Source of the DNA: Lachnospira rogosae
GTDB lineage: Bacteria > Bacillota > Clostridia > Lachnospirales > Lachnospiraceae
Assembly: GCF_040096455.1 (NCBI RefSeq)
Contig: NZ_JBBMER010000002.1
Span: forward strand, 62,001-126,000
DNA: 64,000 bases
Direction: 5' to 3'
The stretch's first letter is position 1, and each line of letters opens with the position of its first letter. The notes beneath the pieces were generated by a model. The model made no database searches, was not told the DNA's origin, and saw nothing but the letters and a program-made list of their open reading frames with translations. Shown here one piece after another: positions 8,654-17,697 of the stretch. Made by a program: the position numbers and the translations under genes.

Positions 8654-10630
8654 TTATGCATCAATCTCCGCTTCATTAGCATGTGCATGTATAAATGCTC
8701 TTCTTGGTGGCACATCACTTCCCATAAGCATAGAAGTAACCTCTGTTGCCATTCTTGCATCCTCTATCTCTACCTGCTTTAATATTCTTGTCTCTGGATT
8801 AAGTGTAGTTTCCCATAACTGTTCAGGGTCCATCTCGCCAAGCCCCTTATATCTTTGCAGAGTAAATGTTCCACTTGCGTGAAGCTCTTTATACCTTTCC
8901 AGTGCTTTATCATCATAAAGATACTGTACTGTCCTGCTCTTATCTACCTTCGTCTTAGTTCCTTCTGCCTTCTTAGAAGCTTTGTCTGCCTTAGGTACTT
9001 TCTTAAGTTCAGCCCTGTAAAGCGGTGGTGTAGCTATGTACACATGTCCCTGATTAATAAGTTCAGGCATAAATCTATAGAAAAATGTAAGCAGAAGTGT
9101 ATCAATATGTGCACCATCAACATCGGCATCTGTCATAATGATAATCTTATCGTATCTTAACTTGCTTATATCAAAATCATTGCCGTAACCTTCAAGGAAG
9201 CCACAGCCAAATGAGTTAATCATAGTCTTAATCTCGGCATTAGCAAGCACCTTATCAATAGAAGCCTTCTCTACATTAAGTATCTTACCTCTTATTGGAA
9301 GTATAGCCTGAGTACGTCTGTTTCTTGCTGTCTTGGCTGAACCACCCGCAGAATCTCCCTCGACTATAAACACCTCACATTCCTCTGACTTCTTGCTCTC
9401 ACAGTTAGCAAGCTTACCATTGGAATCTATTGAGAACTTAGACTTAGATAAAAGATTAGTCTTCGTTCTCTCCTCTGCCTTTCTTATCTTTGCAGACTTT
9501 TCGGCACAGGCTATTACTGACTTTAACTGTTCAAGATTTCTATCAAAATATAACTGTACCTCATCACTTGTAACCGCACTTACAACTGTTCCCGCATCCG
9601 GATTATCAAGCTTAGTCTTAGTCTGGCCTTCAAATCTTGGTGCAGGGTGCTTGATAGCCACAATTGCTGTCATACCATTTCTTACATCAAGACCGGTAAA
9701 GTTATTATCCTTTTCTTTAAGAACACCTAACTCCCTTGCATACTGATTAATAATCATAGTGAACTTAGACTTAAATCCTGTAATATGAGTTCCCCCCTCC
9801 TGAGTGTATATGTTATTACAAAAACCAAGAATATTTTCCTCAAACTCATTAACATACTGGAAAGCACACTCTACCTCTATGCCGTCTTCACTCTTCTTAA
9901 AATAGATAATATCCGTCACAGCTTCCTTGCCATTGTTAAGTTCCTTTACATATGCCTTGATACCATCTGGTTCTGAATATGTAATCTTTTCCTCGCTTCC
10001 ACTTCTCTTATCCTCAAAATGTATTGTAAGTCCCGGATTAAGATAAGTTGTCTCGTGCATTCTGCTCTTTATTGCATCTGACTTAAATCTTGTCTTTTCA
10101 AATATCTCACCATCAGGAAGAAATGTTACTTTAGTTCCTGTATCATTCTTTCTGCATGTTCCCACTTTTTCAAGTGGTGCTACTGCCTTTCCTCTTTCAT
10201 AACGCTGCCTGTATACACCACCATCAACCTTTATCTCTACTTCAAGCCAAACTGAGAGTGCATTAACTACTGACGCACCTACACCGTGAAGTCCGCCTGA
10301 TATCTTATACCCGCCATCACCGAACTTACCACCTGCGTGAAGCACTGTAAATACTACCTCAACTGCAGGTATGCCTGCCTTTGGATGAATTCCTATAGGA
10401 ATACCTCGTCCATTATCTATAATAGTAGCAGTTCCATCATTATTAAGGGTTACTGTAATCTCGCTACAGTAACCCGCAAGGTGTTCATCAACTGCATTAT
10501 CAGCTATCTCATATATAAGGTGGTTAAGTCCTTTAGTTCCAACACTTCCTATATACATTCCTGGTCTTTTTCTTACAGCTTCAAGACCTTCAAGAATTGA
10601 TATACTATTTGCATCATATTTTGCTGCCAT
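8654..10630 (-). CDS. Type IIA topoisomerase subunit B (topoisomerase IV/ParE-like)
   Basis: ATPase subunit partner of the adjacent A subunit. 658 residues. GHKL ATPase motifs are EIADNAVDEHLAGY, DNGRGIPIGIHP and GGLHGVGASVVNALS; the TOPRIM metal site is EGDSAGGSAK with DADVDGAHI; the C-terminal signature is QRYKGLGEMDPEQLWETT. A Lys/Ala-rich insert (around KKVPKADKASKKAEGTKTK) sits in the TOPRIM region. The length and the missing GyrA box in the partner favour ParE-like over GyrB, but sequence alone does not settle it. It lies 24 bp after the foldase gene, near the end of a long operon. Confidence 0.85.
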   Translation of the reverse strand: MAAKYDANSISILEGLEAVRKRPGMYIGSVGTKGLNHLIYEIADNAVDEHLAGYCSEITVTLNNDGTATIIDNGRGIPIGIHPKAGIPAVEVVFTVLHAGGKFGDGGYKISGGLHGVGASVVNALSVWLEVEIKVDGGVYRQRYERGKAVAPLEKVGTCRKNDTGTKVTFLPDGEIFEKTRFKSDAIKSRMHETTYLNPGLTIHFEDKRSGSEEKITYSEPDGIKAYVKELNNGKEAVTDIIYFKKSEDGIEVECAFQYVNEFEENILGFCNNIYTQEGGTHITGFKSKFTMIINQYARELGVLKEKDNNFTGLDVRNGMTAIVAIKHPAPRFEGQTKTKLDNPDAGTVVSAVTSDEVQLYFDRNLEQLKSVIACAEKSAKIRKAEERTKTNLLSKSKFSIDSNGKLANCESKKSEECEVFIVEGDSAGGSAKTARNRRTQAILPIRGKILNVEKASIDKVLANAEIKTMINSFGCGFLEGYGNDFDISKLRYDKIIIMTDADVDGAHIDTLLLTFFYRFMPELINQGHVYIATPPLYRAELKKVPKADKASKKAEGTKTKVDKSRTVQYLYDDKALERYKELHASGTFTLQRYKGLGEMDPEQLWETTLNPETRILKQVEIEDARMATEVTSMLMGSDVPPRRAFIHAHANEAEIDA

Positions 10631-10654
10631 TATATTCTACACTCCTGTACTACT

Positions 10655-11650
10655 CTAATTAATTGTTATTGAATTAAATAAATCCTCAAATCTTACATTA
10701 AAAGATGGTGCAGAAGAAACTTTTAACTTATTCCATTCATCTTTGTTAATTTCAACATACTTTGAAGACTCATATTGTTCAAATTTATCATTAAATGCCT
10801 CTAACTTCTTCTTTTCAAGAATTGATGACTTATTAACCTCTGTCTTCGCTTTATCATTATCTGACGTACATCTTATTATATAAAATCTTCCGTCAGCTTC
10901 TACGATTCCGCTTGTCTGGCCTGTTGAAAGTGAATAAGCTGTATCTTCAAATGCTTTAGCCATCTCGCCTCTTCTAAGTTCATATTCATATTCGCCGTCA
11001 GCATTATATTTCTTGGCAATTGCAAAGAATGAATTGCCCTCATTTAATTCTGCATAAGCTTTGTCAATTTCTTCCTTTGAGTCTGTTACAATATATTGTA
11101 TATTTATTACTCTTGCATCATCTGAACTCACTTCAATATCCATAAGTGAAGTTACATCATTGTAAAGCTTTGAAGCGATTGCAAATTCAGTAAACATCTG
11201 ATTAACCTTATCCTCTGTGATATCATACTGGCTCTTCTGTTCTTCTGTAAGACCATCAAAATACTGTTCTGCTGCCTTAGCTGTTTCATTCTTTTCTTCT
11301 CTTCCAAGAACTACTCCTCTTTCTTTAGCCATAGAATTCATACATCTTACTCTTATAAGCTTTACTCTTATCTGTTCTTTTATATATTCCTCAAACGGCT
11401 GTCCGTCAATATCTTCTGTCCATATACTGCTTCCAAACATATCTTCATATTGTTTCTTAGCATCTGACATTAATACTTCTGCCTCAAATGTATAAGTCTT
11501 CTGTCCATCAACCTTCATAACAACAGATTTTCCCATACCAGTTGAAATATATAATAAATTACCATTAAAGAACTTCATAAATACTAATACCGCAGCCACA
11601 GCTACAATAATGATAAGTGCTGTTATTAATCTTTTCTTATTTCTTTTCAT
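10655..11650 (-). CDS. Membrane-anchored SurA/PrsA-type peptidyl-prolyl isomerase
   Basis: Likely extracytoplasmic foldase that isomerises proline bonds or chaperones exported proteins. A basic N-terminus (MKRNKKR) precedes one hydrophobic segment (LITALIIIVAVAAVLVFMKFF) without a lipobox Cys, so it is probably a signal anchor. A SurA_N-like helical region follows (about residues 45-185). A PpiC-type domain follows, with EGNSFFAIAKKYNADGEYEYELRRGEM, then FEDTAYSLSTGQTSGIVEADGRFYIIRC. The start at 11650 is chosen over an in-frame one at 11686 because GGAG lies 5 bases upstream and the longer form would run into rlmH. Parvulin activity is not certain. Confidence 0.75.
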   Translation of the reverse strand: MKRNKKRLITALIIIVAVAAVLVFMKFFNGNLLYISTGMGKSVVMKVDGQKTYTFEAEVLMSDAKKQYEDMFGSSIWTEDIDGQPFEEYIKEQIRVKLIRVRCMNSMAKERGVVLGREEKNETAKAAEQYFDGLTEEQKSQYDITEDKVNQMFTEFAIASKLYNDVTSLMDIEVSSDDARVINIQYIVTDSKEEIDKAYAELNEGNSFFAIAKKYNADGEYEYELRRGEMAKAFEDTAYSLSTGQTSGIVEADGRFYIIRCTSDNDKAKTEVNKSSILEKKKLEAFNDKFEQYESSKYVEINKDEWNKLKVSSAPSFNVRFEDLFNSITIN

Positions 11651-11666
11651 AACTTCTCCATTCTGG

Positions 11667-12146
11667 TTATTTGTGATAAGGTTCATTCTTCATAATTCTG
11701 TAGCTTCTATATATCTGTTCAAGAAGAATTACTCTCATAAGCTGATGTGGAAATGTCATAGGCGAAAAACTAAGCTTGAAATCAGCCCTGTCAAGAACCC
11801 TTTTATCAAGCCCTAATGAACCTCCTATAACAAAGACAATATCACTCTTTCCTGATATTCCAAGATTATCTATTTTCTGTGATAACTGTACAGAATCAAG
11901 CATTTTACCATCAATTGCCAGAGCTATCACATATGCTTCATCTTTTATGCACGAAAGAAGTCTTTCTCCCTCTTTAGCCTTTATTATATCATTAACAGTA
12001 TCACTTGCATTATCAGGTGTCTTCTCATCTGCCACCTCTTTTACCTCAAGCTTGCAGTATCTTGACAACCTTTTACTGTACTCATCTATTGCCTGACAAT
12101 AGAACTTTTCCTTTACTTTGCCTACACAGCATATTGTTATTCTCAT
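11667..12146 (-). CDS. rlmH: 23S rRNA (pseudouridine-1915-N3)-methyltransferase
   Basis: SPOUT methyltransferase that methylates pseudouridine 1915 in helix 69 of 23S rRNA using S-adenosylmethionine. 159 residues, the usual length. Motifs: start MRITICCVGKVKEKFY, DEKTP, the trefoil-knot SAM site VFVIGGSLGLDKRV, and the hallmark end SFSPMTFPHQLMRVILLEQIYRSYRI. It is followed after 16 bp by the foldase gene. Confidence 0.95.
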   Translation of the reverse strand: MRITICCVGKVKEKFYCQAIDEYSKRLSRYCKLEVKEVADEKTPDNASDTVNDIIKAKEGERLLSCIKDEAYVIALAIDGKMLDSVQLSQKIDNLGISGKSDIVFVIGGSLGLDKRVLDRADFKLSFSPMTFPHQLMRVILLEQIYRSYRIMKNEPYHK

Positions 12147-12156
12147 ATCAGCCCAA

Positions 12157-12423
12157 CTATGCCTCTACGAAGAAATATCCGCCGTTATTATCAAGCTTGA
12201 ACACTTCAAGCTGTTCCTCAAGCTCTGCATCAGAAAGTTCTGATACATCCATTCCCTCATCGTCCATAATCTGTCTTAATTCTTTAATATTACTGCAATA
12301 CTGTGCAAAGCATTCCTCAAGAAAATCTTCTGCCTCCTCTAAATCATATACAACCGGCTCATCAAAAAGCTTCTTCTGATCTCTTAAAAATACCTTTGCA
12401 CATTCTTTCATATGTTTTTCCAT
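12157..12423 (-). CDS. Small acidic conserved protein of unknown function
   Basis: About 88 residues, acidic, helical, no membrane segment: MEKHMKECAKVFLRDQ then EEAEDFLEECFAQYCSNIKEL and an aromatic end NNGGYFFVEA. I do not recognise a family. ATG 12423 was chosen because GGAG precedes it by 7 bases; an in-frame start at 12450 lacks such a site. It lies between the HAD gene and rlmH with gaps of 31 and 10 bp, so it is surely cotranscribed. Confidence 0.65.
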   Translation of the reverse strand: MEKHMKECAKVFLRDQKKLFDEPVVYDLEEAEDFLEECFAQYCSNIKELRQIMDDEGMDVSELSDAELEEQLEVFKLDNNGGYFFVEA

Positions 12424-12454
12424 AATAATACTCCTCATTTCTACAAACATTATC

Positions 12455-13231
12455 TTATATATTAAACTCTTTTCTTAGTGTGCCTTCAACCCATTCAGTT
12501 GTGTCATATGCATATTTCTTGATATCCTCACATGCTGTATCCATAACATACGCATATTTTACTGACTTAAGCATATCAATATCATTATAATTGTCGCCAA
12601 ATGCCATACATTCATCTTCTGACAATCCAAAGTACTGCTGAAGCTGATGCATTGCTTTTCCTTTGGTAACGCTGCTCTCCATAAAATCAAGATATAAATC
12701 TCCTGAAACTGTAATTGAAGCTTTGCCATTCCATTTGCTAAAGAAATGTTCCTTGGAATTATCAATTCCGCTTAAATCACATACCGCAATCTTTAATATA
12801 TCTTCATCTACATCTGTGAATTTATCAATAAGCGTAGTCTTATAATTAACAACCTTGGTCATTCTATAATGATATTCTTCTGTCTTAGGCTTGATATATG
12901 CTGTATGCTGACCTGATATAAGCACCTCGCAATCAGGCTGTTCATATACATCTTCTATTATCTCAAGAGCAAGCTTTCTATCCATTGGTGTCTTGGCAAT
13001 AACCTCACCCTTATATTCACATAATGCTCCATTCTCAGCAATGTATACAAGCTTATCGCTTACAGGCTCAAAAAGCCTTTTCAGGCTTACTATCTGTCTT
13101 CCGCTGGCAGGTGCAAAGTACATTCCTTTATTAACAAGCTGTTCAATCGCTTTAATTGTAGATGGTTCTACACTCTGGGCACCTTTTCTTAGTATTGTAC
13201 CATCAAGATCACTTGCAATTAATTTAACCAT
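12455..13231 (-). CDS. Cof-type HAD-IIB family phosphatase
   Basis: Haloacid dehalogenase superfamily phosphatase, probably acting on a small sugar phosphate or cofactor. 258 residues. Motif I is ASDLDGTIL, motif II sits in PASGRQIVSL, motif III includes the Lys of SSVTKGKAMHQL, and motif IV is AFGDNYNDIDML. The C2 cap lies between motifs II and III. Substrate cannot be read from sequence. The start overlaps the end of maf by 13 bp, indicating coupled translation. Confidence 0.88.
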   Translation of the reverse strand: MVKLIASDLDGTILRKGAQSVEPSTIKAIEQLVNKGMYFAPASGRQIVSLKRLFEPVSDKLVYIAENGALCEYKGEVIAKTPMDRKLALEIIEDVYEQPDCEVLISGQHTAYIKPKTEEYHYRMTKVVNYKTTLIDKFTDVDEDILKIAVCDLSGIDNSKEHFFSKWNGKASITVSGDLYLDFMESSVTKGKAMHQLQQYFGLSEDECMAFGDNYNDIDMLKSVKYAYVMDTACEDIKKYAYDTTEWVEGTLRKEFNI

Positions 13232-13803
13232 AACTTTAACTCCTGATATACCCTTGCAACCGGAAGTCCGACAACATTATTATAGTCACCGTCTATCTTT
13301 CCAATAAATGCTGCAAATCTCCCCTGAATTCCGTAAGCCCCTGCTTTATCCATTGGCTCACCTGTACTTATATATTCTCTTATCTCATTATCACTAATAT
13401 CATTACAGTATACATCTGTCTTTTCTGCAAAGTTACTTACAACATTATTATTCTTGATAAGTGTAACACCTGTATACACCTGATGACAATCACCAGCCAG
13501 TTCCTTAAGTATATCAAAAGCATTACCCGTATCCTTAGGTTTTGTAAGAATATGTCCCTTATGGCTTACGATTGTATCTGCACCTATAACTACAACATCT
13601 TCATTCCTGTAATCATCATCATCTTTTACCATATCCCATACAGCCTGTGCCTTAATCCTTGATAGATATTTCACATATTCATCCGGCTGTGTAATTAAAG
13701 TTGTCTCATCAACATCACTCGTAATTATATCAAATTCTATTCCTATCTGTTCCAGCAGTTCTTTGCGTCTTGGTGAACCAGATGCAAGAATAATCTTACT
13801 CAT
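13219..13803 (-). CDS. maf: Maf family nucleoside triphosphate pyrophosphatase
   Basis: House-cleaning enzyme that hydrolyses non-canonical or excess (d)NTPs to monophosphates. 194 residues, typical. Motifs: N-terminal IILASGSPRRKELLEQIG, the DVDET segment, VIGADTIVSHKGHILTKPKD, and the C-terminal KAGAYGIQGRFAAFIGKIDGDYNNVVGLP. It is the first gene of the operon running to the topoisomerase genes. The specific substrate class (dTTP/UTP or another) is not resolved. Confidence 0.93.
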   Translation of the reverse strand: MSKIILASGSPRRKELLEQIGIEFDIITSDVDETTLITQPDEYVKYLSRIKAQAVWDMVKDDDDYRNEDVVVIGADTIVSHKGHILTKPKDTGNAFDILKELAGDCHQVYTGVTLIKNNNVVSNFAEKTDVYCNDISDNEIREYISTGEPMDKAGAYGIQGRFAAFIGKIDGDYNNVVGLPVARVYQELKLWLN

Positions 13804-13902
13804 ATATTCATTCCTTTCAGAATTAATTCATTAACTATAAGATTATAACAGCTGGTAAGTCAAAAATCCAGTTATTACTAAAAAAGAATATAAAATAGAA
13901 AA

Positions 13903-13990
13903 GAATATGCAAAGCACATTCCCTAACCGGACGCGGTCGCCTGCAACTGACTACAGCTTCATATGGGTACATATCACCAGCACATAGTTC
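13903..13990 (-). ncRNA. Candidate small RNA or leader between leuA and maf
   Basis: A GC-richer patch stands out in a 357-bp AT-rich gap. On the minus strand it contains short possible stems (ACCG-CGTC-CGGT; ATATG facing ATAT) and ends with a compact hairpin GAATGTGC-TTT-GCATATTC (13903-13921) followed by TTTTC, which looks like an intrinsic terminator. leuA transcripts should already stop at the hairpin at 14039-14095. I see no ORF and cannot assign an RNA family. It could instead be the leader of maf. Confidence 0.3.
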
Positions 13991-14039
13991 CTTTTATGTA
14001 ATAGTAAATTCCGATAAAATTATCCATTACATAAAAAGG
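13990..14039. repeat. Inverted repeat adjoining the leuA terminator
   Basis: CCTTTTATGTAAT (13990-14002) faces ATTACATAAAAAGG (14026-14039), a long AT-rich stem with one extra A. It abuts the leuA terminator hairpin. A role as a second terminator or as a transcript-end structure is possible. Confidence 0.5.
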
Positions 14040-14095
14040 CTTCCTTTCTAAACAGAAGGAAATATTACTATATCTCCTGTCTGTTTAAAGGAAGC
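14039..14095 (-). terminator. Rho-independent terminator of leuA
   Basis: GCTTCCTTT plus AAACAGA on one side pairs with TCTGTTT plus AAAGGAAGC on the other (outer arms 14039-14047 and 14087-14095). On the minus strand the stem is followed by CTTTTTATG. It lies 66 bp after the leuA stop. Confidence 0.7.
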
Positions 14096-14160
14096 ACATA
14101 ATTATATCTCTGCAAATATGTTCATATACGCAGATACAATATTTATACTGATATTATTCT

Positions 14161-15822
14161 CTACTCAGTCATACTTCTGTTCATTGCTGATTCTACCGCA
14201 TCAATTGAAGCTCTTATGATATCGTGGTCGATACCTATGCCAAAGTATTCTTTACCATCATCACCCTTAATTCCTACATATGCAATAGCACTTGAATCAG
14301 AACCCTGCTTTAATGAATGTTCCTCATAGCATATTACATCACAAGGCTTTCCAAAATGCTTTGAAAGTGCATTACTTACAGCATCAAGACGACCATTACC
14401 ACCCGCTTCTACTACTGTTGTCTTTCCATCAGCCTCAATTGTAACTTCTGTCTGGATACCATCAATCTGCTTGAAATGGACTTCTGAAATCTTGAATACC
14501 GGTGTGAACTTCTTATAACGCCTCTCAAATATCTCAAGAACCTCATCTGCTGCAAGTTCCTTATGGTTAACATCCGATACATCTTTAACAGCATAACCTA
14601 GGTCTTCTCTCATAGCCTTTGGAATAATCATTCCATAATTATGCTCAAGAACATAAGCAACTCCGCCCTTACCTGACTGGCTGTTAATTCTGATTACGTC
14701 TGAGTCATATGTACGTCCAACATCTTCTGGATTAATTGGAAGATATGGAACTGTCCACTTAGATGGATCCTGTTCAATTCTATAGTGCATACCTTTAGAT
14801 ATGGCATCCTGATGTGAACCAGAGAATGCTGCAAATACAAGCTTACCACAGTATGGGTGTCTGTCATCTATCTTCATCTGTGTAAGACGTTCAAACATCT
14901 CTGCAAGCTCTGGCATATTAGAAAAATCCAATTCCGGGTCAACGCCCTGTGCGTACATATTCATAGCAAGATTAACAATATCCACATTACCAGTTCTCTC
15001 ACCATTGCCAAATAATGTACCTTCTATTCTGTCTGCACCTGCAAGCATACCAAGCTCTGCATCTGCAACGCCTGTTCCTCTGTCATTATGTGGATGAAGT
15101 GATACAACTACATTTTCTCGATTATGAAGATTCTTGCTCATATATTCAACCTGACTTGCAAATACATGTGGAAGTGACATCTCTACTGTAGCAGGAAGAT
15201 TAATTATACACTTCTTATCGGGTGTTGGCTGCCATATATCTATAACTGCATTACACACTTCAAGTGCGTATTCTGGCTCTGTTCCTGTAAAGCTTTCAGG
15301 ACTATATTCAAAAAGGAAATTACCGCCATCTGCTTCTGCAAGTTCTTTAAGAAGCTTAGCACCCTCAATTGCAATCTGTTTGATTTCTTCTTTAGATTTT
15401 CTGAATACCTGCTCTCTTTGTGCAAGAGATGTCGAATTGTATACATGTACAATCGCTCTTGGTGCACCCTTTACAGCTTCAAAAGTCTTCTTAATAATAT
15501 GCGGTCTTGCCTGTGTAAGCACCTGAATTGTAACATCATCAGGAATCATATTCTTCTCAATAAGTGTACGGCAAAGCTCATACTCTGTCTCTGATGCTGC
15601 CGGGAAACCAATCTCAATTTCCTTAAATCCAACCTTAATAAGCTTATTAAAGAATTCAAGCTTTTCATCAAGACTCATAGGCTCAACTAAAGCCTGATTA
15701 CCATCTCTTAAATCCACTGAACACCATACTGGTGCTTTGTCAATATACTCCTTCTTTACCCAGTCGTTACACTCAACCGGTGGCATAAAATAACCTCTCT
15801 TATACTGTCTGTAATCAAACAT
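14161..15822 (-). CDS. leuA: 2-isopropylmalate synthase, long (type 2) form
   Basis: Condenses acetyl-CoA with 2-oxoisovalerate, the committed step of leucine synthesis. 553 residues. The HMGL-like TIM barrel has SVDLRDGNQALVEPM near residue 38 and the metal-binding HPHNDRGTGVADAELG, with GNGERTGNVDIVNLAMN after it. The C-terminal LeuA allosteric domain (about residues 430-550) contains EAGGNGRLDAVSNALSKHFG. The length and MFDYRQYKRGYFMPP start match the type 2 enzymes. It is transcribed alone from a leucine T-box leader, so it should be induced when uncharged tRNA-Leu accumulates. Confidence 0.95.
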   Translation of the reverse strand: MFDYRQYKRGYFMPPVECNDWVKKEYIDKAPVWCSVDLRDGNQALVEPMSLDEKLEFFNKLIKVGFKEIEIGFPAASETEYELCRTLIEKNMIPDDVTIQVLTQARPHIIKKTFEAVKGAPRAIVHVYNSTSLAQREQVFRKSKEEIKQIAIEGAKLLKELAEADGGNFLFEYSPESFTGTEPEYALEVCNAVIDIWQPTPDKKCIINLPATVEMSLPHVFASQVEYMSKNLHNRENVVVSLHPHNDRGTGVADAELGMLAGADRIEGTLFGNGERTGNVDIVNLAMNMYAQGVDPELDFSNMPELAEMFERLTQMKIDDRHPYCGKLVFAAFSGSHQDAISKGMHYRIEQDPSKWTVPYLPINPEDVGRTYDSDVIRINSQSGKGGVAYVLEHNYGMIIPKAMREDLGYAVKDVSDVNHKELAADEVLEIFERRYKKFTPVFKISEVHFKQIDGIQTEVTIEADGKTTVVEAGGNGRLDAVSNALSKHFGKPCDVICYEEHSLKQGSDSSAIAYVGIKGDDGKEYFGIGIDHDIIRASIDAVESAMNRSMTE

Positions 15823-15873
15823 TGCATTATCCTCCTGATATATTAATTATATTAGCATAATAAGTAAATTATA

Positions 15874-16182
15874 CAAAAAAAATCTTTCATCTCCAAAGGC
15901 CTTAACCTCTAAGAGACGAAAGATATAATCTCACGCGTTACCACTCTTATTCGCAATTAATAATTGCGCTCTCACCGAATACGTGCATATTGCATTATAT
16001 TCTGTCCACTATAACGGTTGGCTTCCGTCTACGTCTACTCTTATATCCTGCTGATATAATTTCGGGTAGCAGCTCCAAGGTGAGTTCAATAAGTTCCTTT
16101 CACTGTCTCGCACCTTCCGACAGTTCTCTGAAGCTGGTCCTTATCTAATATTCCTCTTCATTGCATTTACTTATTATCAATT
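15874..16182 (-). ncRNA. T-box leader of leuA, leucine (CUC) specifier
   Basis: On the minus strand the leader shows AGAGA, an apical stem ACTGTC/GACAGT around loop GGAAGGTGCGA, and a base stem CAGCTTCA/TGGAGCTG. GAACTCA follows at 16081-16087, putting the specifier CTC (Leu) at 16082-16084. The T-box sequence AAGAGTGGTAACGCG is at 15934-15948; its TGGT would pair with the tRNA end ACCA. A terminator follows with ATCTTTCGTCTC facing GAGATGAAAGAT and eight Ts. GGTAACGCG differs by one base from the usual GGTACCGCG. Confidence 0.9.
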
Positions 16183-16188
16183 ATTGAA

Positions 16189-16217
16189 ATGATAACGCAT
16201 ATAATTTAAAATGTCAA
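16189..16217 (-). promoter_or_regulatory. Sigma-A-type promoter of the leuA T-box
   Basis: Minus-strand TTGACA (16212-16217), a 17-nt spacer and TATCAT (16189-16194). The predicted start, about 16182, leaves room for the complete T-box. Confidence 0.75.
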
Positions 16218-16227
16218 TAGCATTTTC

Positions 16228-16314
16228 AATTATGTATTGCAATATTAAATGCAATATTAAATCAAATTATGTATTGCAATATTAAATCAAATTATGTATT
16301 ACAATATTAAGTCC
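16228..16314. repeat. Imperfect tandem repeat, 25-bp period
   Basis: Copies start at 16228, 16265 and 16290 (AATTATGTATTGCAATATTA core). The first carries an extra 12-bp partial duplication, and a degenerate fourth copy follows. It lies between the stop of the DUF4129 gene and the leuA promoter. Not CRISPR-like, since there are no spacers. Confidence 0.7.
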
Positions 16315-16342
16315 AGTTATATATTTGAGCTATGTATTAAAA

Positions 16343-17665
16343 TCATTTGAAGTTCTTAAGAAAACTTATATCTTCCTCTGATACTTCACCATTAGAATAT
16401 CTCGCTTTCTCATAGTCATCTGTTATTCTTCGTGCTTTTGCTTCATCATCAGTTATCAGTTTGCTCGTAATCTCTTCCGGCATCATATGCGAATCAACCT
16501 TTGCACCTGCCAACTTAGACTTTGTGACAACCTTTTTGGACTTGGCATATTTCTTATAAAGCTTTCTGTACCGTATATTGGCTTTATCTTTAGTATCCTT
16601 AACCTTAACACTTTTCTTTACTTTATATTCCTTTTCCTCGTCATTATTAATATATTCCACTTCATCTTTATCATTATCTAATGACTTTCTGAACCTGGAA
16701 GCATATCTGACTATTGTCACTATTATTAATATAATCACTCCGATTATAAGGAATATTGCAACCACCTCCATAAGAGCATTACCAGCCGCATTATTAACCA
16801 TAACATCCATCTCATCCTCTACTGGTTCAGGGGAAGTTGTCGTTTCTTCTATATAATCGTCCATTACTGTATCATCATCTCCGCGGAGCATTAATAACAG
16901 TTTTAATATCCATTTAATAATTGCAAGCAATGCCATTCCAATCATAGAGAATATATTGCCATATCTTCCGTGATAGAATATAAGCATGCCAAATACCAGA
17001 AGCAGTCCGAACACAATCATTATAAGCACATTAATTCCCATAATTCTTCTGGCCGGGAATTCTGATTTACCTTCATTAAATACGAACACCTCATACAGCC
17101 TGCTTACCTGATTATATACGAACTGGCATAATACAAACATAACAAATAAAAATGCCTGTATTTCCATAAGCACAGAATTACCTTCAATACCTCCTAATAT
17201 ATAAAAGCCTATCATAAATATTCCATATGCTATATGAAGCTTCTCACTCGCATTAACAGCAATCAGCATATCATCCTTGCTCTTACCAGTTTCATCATAT
17301 ATATTTTCCTGAACTCGCTCATATTGCTTCTTGTTTACATATAGATTCTTTAACCTTATTGAGTGTCCAGATATTGCCGCTGCGCATATCACATAACCTG
17401 CAAACTCCAGATCTGTGTCCGCAAGCAATGCCGCTATAACAACGAACACAAGATTAATCACCATAAATAATGGATAACTTTTAATATATTTTCTTGAAAA
17501 ATATGTAACTATAGCTGGAATTATTACAATAAGGCTATAATATGCCTTAGATGTGTCATTACCGGCAATTCCTATATACACTCCCGCCGCCATTGATATG
17601 TACGCAACACACAATATAAGTATTTCCGTTATGATTTTACTATTTCTTAGATGTCTTATCTGCAT
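16343..17665 (-). CDS. Polytopic membrane protein with C-terminal DUF4129 domain
   Basis: About 440 residues with roughly nine membrane segments, eight in the first 290 residues (for example IITEILILCVAYISMAAGVY, IMGINVLIMIVFGLLLVFGM). The last, NALMEVVAIFLIIGVIILIIVTIV, lies just before a basic cytosolic tail. The tail pattern IRYRKLYKKYAKS ... RITDDYEKARYSNGEVSEEDI is that of DUF4129, usually found with MoxR and DUF58 genes and transglutaminase-like proteins. No transglutaminase domain is present. ATG 17665 has GGAG 6 bases upstream and is preferred to GTG 17683. Last gene of the moxR operon; exact role unknown, perhaps envelope assembly or stress. Confidence 0.75.
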   Translation of the reverse strand: MQIRHLRNSKIITEILILCVAYISMAAGVYIGIAGNDTSKAYYSLIVIIPAIVTYFSRKYIKSYPLFMVINLVFVVIAALLADTDLEFAGYVICAAAISGHSIRLKNLYVNKKQYERVQENIYDETGKSKDDMLIAVNASEKLHIAYGIFMIGFYILGGIEGNSVLMEIQAFLFVMFVLCQFVYNQVSRLYEVFVFNEGKSEFPARRIMGINVLIMIVFGLLLVFGMLIFYHGRYGNIFSMIGMALLAIIKWILKLLLMLRGDDDTVMDDYIEETTTSPEPVEDEMDVMVNNAAGNALMEVVAIFLIIGVIILIIVTIVRYASRFRKSLDNDKDEVEYINNDEEKEYKVKKSVKVKDTKDKANIRYRKLYKKYAKSKKVVTKSKLAGAKVDSHMMPEEITSKLITDDEAKARRITDDYEKARYSNGEVSEEDISFLKNFK

Positions 17666-17697
17666 CTTACTCTCCATTCCCACACTGCTTATACATT

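Noticed and set aside
8654..10630. Calling the two type II topoisomerase genes gyrB and gyrA
   Set aside because: The A subunit lacks a GyrA box and has ParC-type residue numbering, so topoisomerase IV-like names fit better, though not proven.
16228..16314. CRISPR array
   Set aside because: Units abut with a 25-bp period, there are no unique spacers and no cas genes.
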